From the NCBI RefSeq assembly GCF_022201045.2, contig NC_068560.1, positions 28,475,501-28,539,500 on the forward strand: 64,000 bases of DNA, in the 5' to 3' direction. The position numbers and the translations under genes are program-made. The notes beneath the pieces are model-generated. The model ran no database searches and was not told the origin of the DNA. It saw nothing but the letters and a program-made list of their open reading frames with translations. The DNA is from Citrus sinensis (Eukaryota > Streptophyta > Magnoliopsida > Sapindales > Rutaceae). Shown in pieces: positions 23,576 to 34,200 of the stretch (the first letter of the stretch is position 1; every line of letters starts with the position of its first letter).

Positions 23576-25254
23576 TAGTCCTTCACAAATGTGTACGTCG
23601 GCACTTGTCAAAATGTGTGGACTCGGGATTTGTAAAGGATTTTATTAAGGCTTTGCAGCATGATAGAAGATGGACTGTTTTAGCTTTTAATCGATGAGCA
23701 TATGAATAGTTTATTACTTTCTAAATATCTATAAAACAAGGGGGTCAGGATGAGTGTTAATTTCTGTACTCTGTTAACAAATATGAAAAAAAAAATTCTG
23801 TTAAAATAACTTCATTTTGTAATCACTCGGCCAAACTCTATTATCACCACAGCCACCACAGCTGTGAAAGTAGCAGTTTGAGTTCCCACGACGTATATAA
23901 TGATTTATTTCTTTCACTTAATTAGTAATTTGTAAGTTAAAAAAAAAAAAACTTCATTTTGTAAGTTAGAATTTCATAATCTGACCCTATGCTATTCATT
24001 CGTAGCCAGATTGCTCAAGAAAAATATAAACTTCATTAAGTCGAATAGTGCCGCAGTGATTGCGACACAGGTAAATCGCCAAGATAGACCACTGTCATTG
24101 CCCCACTCTTGATTGGCTCAGCTTAAAATTGCCCCTGGGCAGCTTAATTATGTGAAAGAATTACTAAATAATACAGGCAGATAACCCACCCAACCAAGCA
24201 CATAATAACACAAATATAATTCTGATAAAATATTTAACTAGAGATTAGACAAACAAGCATTTCAATTCATGAGTTTAGACGGAAGCTCTCGCTATTCTTT
24301 TTGCAAATTCGGATATATTAGCAATAAAATACAAGCTGCAAGCCTTAAGGTGCGGAAACACGAGCAATGATGTATACAGAAAAAAATATGATAAAATGGT
24401 GACAAAAGCAGTGATAAATTAATATTAATTTACTCATTTAATTAAAAAAGATTATTTATCATTATTTTTGCATATGGCTAAATGATAAATCAGAAAATTT
24501 TCCTTGAAGTTGACCATTAGACTTTTAAATCTTTTGTATTGATATTTGGTAAAATCACTTGTTTTAAAAATGATAAATTTAGAGAATTGTGTTCACATAA
24601 ATTAGTTGAAGAATGAGTTGCGGTTATAGTAAATAAATAAAAAAAATCTATATAATTTTAAATGGCAAAAATGTTAGGGATACAAACCTAAACCTTTTAT
24701 TATACTGTAATTTTCAACAACTGTTTCATATTTTATGAGAATATTGCAAAAGCAAAATATTTAAATTAAGAAATAACTCCATTTTCCCACCACACAAAAT
24801 GCTCCAAGAACGTAGCGCGCAATGCCGCAAGCGTACGTTAGCGCACAGCACGTGCTTCTGCTTCCCATCATTCTATTTATACAGCAAGCTCATTCTATCG
24901 ACAGCAAGCAAAACGACATTCGTATTTTGAAACGACCATGGTGGCGCGCACACAACTATCGGCGTACGATAACGCTATCTCGAGCGCGAGCTCTGGAGCT
25001 CATCAACAACCGCCTCACTGTAACGCCGATATAACGGCTCAACAACAACGACTCCTATCCTAATCCCGTTCCCATACTTGTTCACTTTTTGATTTTTTAT
25101 TCGTACACGTCACCATGCCCAGCCGTCATTTTAATCATTTAATATTTGGATTTATTAACTTTTCTTATCAACTTTTTGAAAACGAAAAGCATGAAACGAT
25201 AATTATCCGGCGAAACAGAGAGGGAAAAAAATTTATTTTCCCGAGAAAATTTCG
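23576..25254. promoter_or_regulatory. Intergenic DNA and putative LACS promoter
   Basis: The left 1.2 kb is AT-rich with no gene. About 24800-25100 is distinctly richer in G+C and CpG and contains a G-box core CACGTG at 24849-24854. It lies 150-450 bases upstream of the LACS start codon and is the likely promoter. An open frame at 24822-25034 has no recognisable similarity. Confidence 0.4.
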
Positions 25255-28200
25255 ATGGAAGGCTCTTCTGCTCAGCGGAGGTTCAAAGCCGTCCAGCGCC
25301 ACCTCACCAGCACAAATACTGATCGCTGCTCTCAGCTTGATTACAATTACACTACTGGATGCTTCGTTCAAAGTACACACTACACACAATTAATCTGACT
25401 GTTAACACTTCAACTTTTCAATTTACTATGCTGTTTTTGCTAACTGTTAAACGTTGAAAACCATTGAGCAGGTCAAGGTTACAGTGTGAGACTACCAGAG
25501 AAATTGCAAACAGGAAAATGGAATGTGTACAGGTAATTTTTTTAACTTAATATTAATTATCATTTTTAAATACATGTTGTCAGTTATGTATCCTATTTGA
25601 TTCATTATGTGGTTACTTTGACTTTAATTTTTTTAACTTTTTTATTTTTATTTTTTAAAATTAAAAAATTGCAGATCTGCGCGTTCACCTTTGAAACTTG
25701 TAGATAGATTTCCTGATCATCCTGAAATCGGGACATTGCACGATAACTTTATGTGAGAATCTGTTGAATACTTAATATCCCTTCTAATTGGATCTGGCCG
25801 TGTGCATTCTATGTTAGTTTTAAGTTCTATCGTGAGAATGTGATTGGAAATGAGATTTTCTCTGAGTGCAGATATGCTGTTGAAAATTATCCAGATTACA
25901 AGTACTTGGGTACACGAGTTAGAGTTGATGGCACAGTTGGAGGGTGAGTTTGTTAATGGCTGATCATGCTTTTTTAATGTGATATTGTGTCACTTATTTT
26001 TACTCTTTAAAGGTACAAATGGATTTACTCTTTAAAGGTACAAATGGATGACGTATGGAGAAGTAAGTGCTGCTAGGAAAGAAATAGGATCTGGCCTTCT
26101 GTTTCATGGCTTACAAAAGGTGAGTCATTTTTTAGAGAACTTGATTTTTCACTCTTTCTCTTTATTATTATTTTTTATGATAATTTGCTGCTGACTTTAG
26201 AGTAGAGTTTGGATAAGCTTGTCTATATCATGTTATATTTTACTGTATAGCTGATTTTGTCTTTTGGTTTCTTGTGTAACAGGGAGTTTGCATTGGACTT
26301 TATTTAATAAACAGACCGGAGTGGCTGATTGTGGATCATGCTTGCTCTGCATATTCTTATATATCAGTTCCTTTATATGATACTCTTGGTGTGTGTTTGG
26401 TAGCTCAAGCTGAATCTTTGCAAGTTTGCCCTAGCCTTTCTAATTTTTTTTTTCTATTTTATGCCCAGGTCCAGACGCTGTTAAGTATGTTGTAAATCAT
26501 GCTGAGATAGAGGCAATTTTTTGCATCCCGCAAACTCTGAACATGGTGAGGTTCTTTTTTGGTCCTTTCAAAGCTGCAAGTAGCTAGTCAGACGTTCTTG
26601 TAATATAAAACTTTTGTAATCAAATTCAGTACATCTTGCTGTGCTTCTATTTAGGGTTAGTGCCTAAGAAATGTGGGACTGTAAATTATACAACTTCAAC
26701 CTTGTGAGGCCAATTTTAGTCAAAATCTAACTTTTTTGTTTTTCCTGTGTTTGCATCATTTCTTGTGTTTCTTCCCCGGAGCTTGCAGTTATTGAGCTTC
26801 ATTTCTGAGATTCCATCTGTGCATCTTATAGTGGTGCGTACTTATAAAGTATCTATTTTGGTTTAGAAAGCAAATTAAATGTATTTATCAATGTTGTTAT
26901 TTATATCCTTTTCTTCTTCTATCCCTGCCTTATATCCTTCCTACAGGTAGTGGGAGGGAAAGATGAACATTTACCTTCACTTCCTTCAACATCCGGTGTT
27001 AAGCTTATATCATATCTACAGCTGCAAAGTCAGGTAATTTTGAAGTGCTCTGCAATTTTCATTCTCAAATTTATTTTTGGCATGTAAACTTACTGATCTG
27101 AGATGCACTTGTGAGTTACTATTTTTCACCTTAAGCATGTCTTGTTTTAGGGCTGCAGTAGTCCTCAGCCTTTTTGCCCTCCAAAGCCTGAGGATATTGC
27201 AACCATATGCTACACCAGTGGTACCACCGGAACACCGAAGGCAAGAGAGATTTGAACTTTGTTCCTCTGCTTCTGCAACTCGTGATGTTTCTCCAATGAT
27301 TTGGCTGCCCACTTTCTCTAATATACAAAATTGAATATTTTCTTTTTCTTTCTTTCTAGGGAGCTGTATTGACACATGGGAACTTAATTTCAAATGTTGC
27401 TGGTTTCAGTCTTATGGTCCAATTTTATCCCTCAGACATGTGGGTTTGATATTCAAATTATTAAATGATAAATGAGGTTTCTTTTTGTTTTCTAATATTT
27501 TTTAATTTCTGAATTTCATATGTTGAATTATTTGTTATATTTGACAGCTACATGTCCTACCTTCCTTTGGCACACATCTATGAAAGAGCTAACCAAATCG
27601 TATCAGTGTACTACGGTGTTGCAGTTGGTTTCTACCAAGGGGTACGTATAATTTATTAACTCCACTGTTTGAGGGCATTGAATCCTCTAGTTGTGAAGTT
27701 GGTAAATTTTGCTAATGCAAATGCTTAACAATTTTTAAGGACAGTGTACTTCTTTCTTTCTAGTAGTCCATTTATGCTGATTTCCTCTTTTTTACAGGAC
27801 AATCTGAAGTTGATGGATGATTTGGCTGTCCTAAAACCAACAATATTTCCCAGTGTTCCTCGGTTGTATAATCGAATATATGCTGGGTGAGATAATGGTT
27901 GCATGCTGCGTAAATTACTTGTTGGCTGAAATTTCGTTGCTCACTTAGTCATGTCTGATTTATTTAATTGCTGTAGGATCACAAATGCAGTAAAGGCTTC
28001 AGGGACTCTAAGGGAGAAGCTTTTCACAGCTGCATACAATTCCAAGAAGCAAGCTATAGTTAGTGGTTTGTTGCAAAACCTTAGCCTTTTGATTTTGTTC
28101 TTTGTTCTTGTATGTATGTTTTAATTGGATCCTTGACCACGTAAAATTTAACCCATAAAAACAGTGTAGGATGCACAAGATAGAAATGAGATCACAGGAG

Positions 28201-30788
28201 CAGAGCATCTACAGTTCCTCACATTAAGTAACAGGCTGGTGCTTGTCATTATTCATTATCCATATCAACTATCTGTATCTTTTTGATTTTAGGCCAAACT
28301 CCATCAAAGATGTGGGACAGATTAGTATTTAATAAGATAAGGGAAAGGCTTGGAGGACGGGTTCGTTTTATGGGATCAGGTGCTTCACCTTTGTCTCCAG
28401 ATGTAATGGACTTCTTGAAGGTGTAAGTTAATCCTCAAAGATGATGAAACAATATCTCTGTTTTTAATATATTTAATGAGGAGACAAGGCATGTTCATTA
28501 TATGCTTCATGAAATAGAGACATGTATTGTATAGTTGCAATTAGCCAATTACCCAAACTTGCAGGTGCTTTGGTTGTCAAGTAATGGAAGGATATGGTAT
28601 GACTGAGACTTCTTGTATCATTAGCGCTATAGACAAGGGTGATAACTTATCTGGTCATGTTGGATCTCCTAACCCTGCTTGTGGTGAGTTTTTCACTATA
28701 CTTGGAATTTGACCATCTTAGTGTACCTGAGAGATATCTGTGCTGGCAATCAAAATTATTAAACTTATTCTCTTTCATCAAGAAAAAGAATGAACTTAAG
28801 AAGCCAAAAGCAATCTACTGTGCTTAAATGAAAATTTTTCTCATAAAAATATGAAGATTTGCAAGAAGAAACACGTTTGTTTTCTATTTTGATCTGTGAT
28901 CATTTTTGTTTTGTGTTTTCTTCTTTCAGAAATTAAACTTGTGGATGTTCCTGAAATGAATTATACCTCTGAGGATCAGCCGCATCCCCGTGGCGAAATC
29001 TGTGTCAGGGGTCCCATTGTTTTCCAAGGGTACTACAAAAATGAAGTTCAAACGTAATTAACCTTTCTCTGTTGTTTGATATGGTCACTAAAGTGAATTT
29101 ACAAATATCTTCCTAACTGCTCAATTGATTGGACAGGAGAGAAGTGATTGATGGCGATGGTTGGCTGCATACAGGAGATATTGGTTTGTGGTTACCCGGT
29201 GGCCGACTTAAGATTATAGATAGGTAATGGTTATCAATTTAATTTTCATATTTGTTTGGAATTATTTTCTCTGCGAGAATTGAGCAGGCTTCTTTTATCA
29301 GTTTCCTGTCTTTAAAAAAGGTTTATCTGGCTTTAGTATGTGATTACTTTGTCCAGAGGATTGAATTTCTTAACACCATTTTGAGACTATATTCAACTTA
29401 TGACAGAAAAAAAAACATTTTTAAGTTGGCGCAAGGAGAGTATGTAGCACCTGAGAAGATTGAGAATGTTTATGCAAAGTGCAAGTTTGTTTTGCAGTGC
29501 TTTATATATGGTAAAGATTTGGACCTCATTTCAGTTTGTTACTTCACCCACTTCAGACTTTTACTAACGGCTTGATATGATCTTAGGTGATAGCTTCAAC
29601 TCTTGTTTAGTAGCTATTGTTGCAGTGGATCCTGATGTTTTAAAAGATTGGGCTGCATCTCAAGGGATCAAGGTCATATACTGTTTCTCTTTCCGTGCCA
29701 ATTCCCACGTCATTTTCATAGCACTAATACATAACCTTTGCCAACTTTATTCTTCTAAGGAATTGTTTAGGTCCAGATGTTGCTATAGAACTGGAAGAGA
29801 CTCTTCTGTTTTCTGTCAAGAATATGTTGCAGGAACTGCTGTTGAACTTATCTAGATGTGACAAAGGTCAACTATTGATAAATGTTCATAGCCTTGTATT
29901 TGTTGCTTGTTTGGTTTTGTTGCGTCTTTTCATTTTCCTTATAGCCAATCACTAAATATGCGCAAGAATGTTTACTTGGGCCTTTTAATTGTTTTAGCTA
30001 CACTAAAGCCAAACCTGTAGCTATGGTTGGTTTGTACTAGGATTACCTTGAACTGATAATGGGAACAGTGCGAGACATCTTAGATAGTGTCATCACCATG
30101 CCACCTTGTCTTCATTCAACAACTGTCTTTTAGTATACAAAACTCAACTGCATTTTGGCGCAATTGTTTATATCATTGAAACACAGGCCAAATTTGACAA
30201 TTTGATTAACACAGCCAGAAAGCTGTGATGTTTATATCTGCACAAGGAAGCATTTGAATTTCAAGCCTAATCTTGTGTTGTATTTATGCAGTTTGAGGAT
30301 TTAGAGCAGTTATGCAATGATCCGAGGGCAAGAGCTGCTGTTCTTGCTGAGATGAATGCAGTTGGAAAGGAAGGCCAGGTAACTTTTTTCACCAAATATA
30401 ATTTTCACCCTCTTTGTGGTTCTGGTGCTTATTATTTCTCTTTTACTGCAATGGAATAGTTGAGAGGTTTCGAATATGCAAAAGCTGTGACTCTGATGCC
30501 TGAACCGTTCTCAGTAGAGAATGGCCTTCTCACTCCAACCTTCAAGGTAAAGTTGCTTCTTCTCTATTCTATAACTTGGGCCAAGAAAATAATATGTTTC
30601 TTGGGTGCCCAGAGCAGGAGTTTCCTGTAATTTTCAGGAACCAAATAGAGAATAGTGAACTAAAAATCTGAAAATTTCTCCAGATCAAGAGACCTCAAGC
30701 AAAGGAACGCTTTGCAAAAGCAATATCAAACATGTATGCTGAGCTTGCAACTTCAGATCAAATTCCACAGAAGACGTCTAATCTATAA
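25255..30788 (+). CDS. LACS6: Peroxisomal long-chain acyl-CoA synthetase (LACS6 type)
   Basis: It activates fatty acids to acyl-CoA for peroxisomal beta-oxidation. Twenty-three exons give 698 residues: 25255-25372, 25472-25532, 25675-25752, 25872-25943, 26038-26119, 26283-26388, 26469-26545, 26789-26833, 26947-27033, 27151-27240, 27360-27439, 27548-27641, 27798-27886, 27977-28065, 28293-28422, 28565-28683, 28930-29053, 29137-29223, 29407-29510, 29587-29672, 30292-30378, 30460-30546, 30684-30788. Phases match throughout. Landmarks are the AMP-binding loop [11 protein letters not shown] (about 263-273), [18 protein letters not shown] and [10 protein letters not shown]. The N-terminus holds a PTS2-like RFKAVQRHL (9-17), and the C-terminus ends SNL, not a PTS1, which favours LACS6 over LACS7. 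Intron 10 has a GC donor; intron 4 ends in a duplicated acceptor. Confidence 0.95.
25999..26048 (+). repeat. 25-bp tandem duplication at LACS intron 4 / exon 5
   Basis: A 25-base unit beginning TTTACTCTTTAAAGGTACAA is repeated exactly at 25999-26023 and 26024-26048. Each copy contains the AAAG/GT acceptor. Only the second (exon start 26038) keeps the family reading frame; the first would add 25 bases. Confidence 0.93.
27241..27359 (+). other. GC-AG intron in the LACS gene
   Basis: Exon 10 ends CCGAAG at 27240 and the intron begins GCAAGA. It ends CTAG at 27359. Joining gives the invariant PKG of the AMP-binding loop, so the junction is well constrained. No usable GT donor lies nearby. Confidence 0.85.
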
Positions 30789-31215
30789 ATTTGATTGTTG
30801 TAATTTATATGCTTCATTCTGGAAGTAATTTTTTTTCTTGCCAAGTTATAGTAACATCACTTCTACAAAGACATTTTGTTGCATCGAGTGGCACAAAATC
30901 TAAGAAATGGAGCTTCCATGCTTTGTTCTGTATAGTAGTAAGTATCGGCACCTTTATTTTAGTTCAATGAACGAAGAAGGTGAAATAATAATCAATTTAA
31001 ACAAAAGCAGAAAAGATGTCGTGGACCAGTTTCACTGGATAAGATTTCATTATTAACGTTGGTGCAATACAGTGTTCTGTACAGATGCCAATATTTATAA
31101 TTCTTCATTGCTATGGATGAATCATTATCTAGAGGATCTATAGGAAATAGTTGATACAGATGCCATTGCCCTTGGATCTTTGGGATTAAGTAAAGAGCAA
31201 AGACTTCCAAGGACT
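30789..31215. other. Tail-to-tail spacer between LACS and aminopeptidase P
   Basis: The 3' ends of two convergent genes leave about 430 bases, probably mostly 3' UTR. No other gene is seen. Confidence 0.6.
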
Positions 31216-34200
31216 TTAATCTTTGGCAACCGGTCGTGTGTTGTTCCAAAGCCATTGACGAGCAAAGCCATCCAGCAATGGTGAAACCTGCCAGACACCA
31301 CATTAAAAATCATAATCTCTAAACTAGGACCCAGAATTAACCAAAACAAAAGAAAAAAAGATGCAGGACTGAGATAACACATGAATGGGACCATCAAGTT
31401 AAAATCCTCCATATTCAACCTTGGATTTGTATGGATGCTCTAAAAACTGTTCATACCAAAATAAATTTCACTCAAGGACTAAGACGTGGCAATGGGAATA
31501 TAACAAACATGGATAGGCGAATAGCAGACTGATCAATGTCTCCTGAATTATCATGTTCCCAAGTACTAGGCGAATAGCAGATTGATCAACGTCTCCTAAA
31601 TTATCATATTCCCAAGTACTTTTAAGACTTTATATAATCTGAACAGGTTTTAGTACCTGTTTAGTAAAGCTTATATAATGATCATCATAAGCTCTTATCA
31701 AAAATTTTCTTTCTTTTTTTAAGTAAAGCTTTTGAAAATTAAATAAACTATTTTACCTCTACCGACCAAATCTCAAATTTTGAATTTGTGAGGGTAGAGA
31801 TTGGAAAACATTTTTAAATGTTAAAATGTCTAAAATATCCTTTACTTATTTGACAATTTTATTTCATTCTTTTTATAATATAATTTTAAAAAACTCGTCT
31901 TTTAAAGTAATTTTATAATTTTTAATAAACACTCTTTGACAACCAAACAACTAAAATTTTTTGGGTAAAAGCTTTACTTATAAAAGTTTTGCCAAAGAAA
32001 GTTCTACTTAAATAAGCTCTATTTAAAAAATTATACCAAACGTAGCTGAGACATGCATGCATGAACATCAAAAGTTGCCCTCTATAAATGTCATCTAGAC
32101 TTGCTTACCTTCTCCCAAACTTGTGAATGGTAATTATTGAGCCAATCAATCTCAGCAGCAGACAGCAAAGATAGGTCAACCAATTTTGTCTGCAAGTAAA
32201 AATCATTAAAAAAATAATTAACAGAATTTAAAAATTCTGAATATAAATTATAAATGCGGTTCAAAAGGGAACTGTTGAAAGAAACTAACCAATTTAACAG
32301 TAAGCAATCTGATTCTCATGGCATACCTGAATGGGAACAAATGTGAGTTTCTCAAATCCCAAATATGAAACTCCCCCAAATCGATTTGGTGTGCCAACTT
32401 CTTTGACATAGAGGAGATTCTGCAAGATGAAGAGAAACTAAATTACAACAGTACTTGTGAATGCAAGAACAATAAGTGAAGAAGGATCAATGAGTGAAGA
32501 AAGATGTTACGTATAACACATTTAGCATAAATGTCAGTTATCTTAATAAGCACGAAAAAGCATCAATCCATCAACGAACAATTCAATAAACATCAGGAAA
32601 TAATTCCTGTAATTGGACATCAAAAGTTTGTCCTTCAAGTTTGACAGTAATTGACTAATTGTTTAACCTGAATAATTGAAAACATAGCTGTATGAATGTT
32701 ATACCTCAATCCGAATGCCAAAGGCATGGTCTTCATAATAGCCAGGTTCATTACTAACAATCATGCCTTCCACTAGGGGAGTCATATTCCCATATCTAAA
32801 GCTAATACTTTGGGGGCCCTCGTGAACATTCAGTGCCGCTCCTACACCATGGCCAGTCCCTAATACATGGAAGGAGAAATGAAAAATGAAACAGCACCAC
32901 CTTTAAATCAAGTCCTGAACTTGTGACTGAAAAGATTTCCAAAGACAAATTAAGACAACAAAAAGGCAGAACGAGTACCGTGTCGATAATCAAGTCCAAT
33001 CTTCCAAAGGGAAGAACGAGCAAAAGCATCCAACACAAAACCAGGAGTACTTTGAGGGAAAATTGCTTGGTCAAGAGCTATATGACCCTGTAATTACATA
33101 CTATAAGCTGAGAATATACCAAATAGCCAAATTCTTCAACATAAAAATTGTGGTCTACAGAAGTAGAACATTAAAGAAAAGTGCTACACAAACTAGAGAC
33201 AATTTATCTGGAAAATTTGGTGTGAGATTAGAAAGCCTCTTCACTTAATCAGATAAAGAGAGATCAAGAAAGACCCAGCACCTGTAGAACTCGGGTGAAG
33301 CATTCCTTTTCTCGAGCCGTAGGTTCACCAAAGTGTACAGTCCTAGTTATGTCAGTGGTTCCATCAACATATTGAGCTCCACTGTCTAATAGAAATAGTT
33401 TTTTGGAATCTACAACACTACATTTCCCAGGTTCTGGTTTGTAGTGAATGATGGCACCATTTGCACCTGAGCCTGAAAGACCGTACTACTTATGAGCCAT
33501 TATATCGGGAAACATATTGTAAGAACATTGGTTGCAATAAGTTTCCATTTGCACTGTAGTAGATAAATCTTCCAAGTATATGGGTATTAAACTCAAAAAT
33601 TTGGAAGTCAGCAGTTCTATTTTATTTTTTCATTTTATAAGAAACTTAAAACTTTTCTCATCTTTTAAAAATATACACTGATTACCAAAAACTAACTTCC
33701 ATGTTGCAGAAGAAATGAATGAGAAGACCAAGATAACTTCTTTCTATGGTGCAGAGAGCAAAGAATCTACATAAATCAGGTTCAAATGGAAATAAATAAG
33801 CTAAAAGATAGGTAATCAAGATTTCAGAAGTCGATATACCGCTTATGGTATCAAAGCTGGTATCTAGAAAACCAGACTGCTTTGACCGGAATTCAAGAAG
33901 TTTATCTGCAACATCTACTTCTGTTAGTTTTGCACCATTATGAATTTCTTCTTCCAGCCAGACCCAAAATTGTGCTAAAGCAGCAGCATCCCTGCAAAAA
34001 GAACATCATGATAAATATATTTCTTAAAAAAATATTTAGTTGATATGCTTTCTCACGCTGATAGAAGATTTCTTGCAACAAAAATATTAAGTTGCCTCCT
34101 CAAGAAGAGAGTGCACGACTGTTTATGGATCCAGAGTTTCTATCCTGTTCTTGTTCAGAAGACACTCTTCATGACCCTTTCCCAAATAATGTTCCAAGAT

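Noticed and set aside
24822-25034. 70-codon plus-strand frame in GC-richer DNA
   Set aside because: It has no recognisable domain and lies in the probable LACS promoter; its base composition explains the open frame.
26013-26037. Upstream acceptor as the true start of LACS exon 5
   Set aside because: It would add 25 nt and break the frame; the inner acceptor restores conserved residues.
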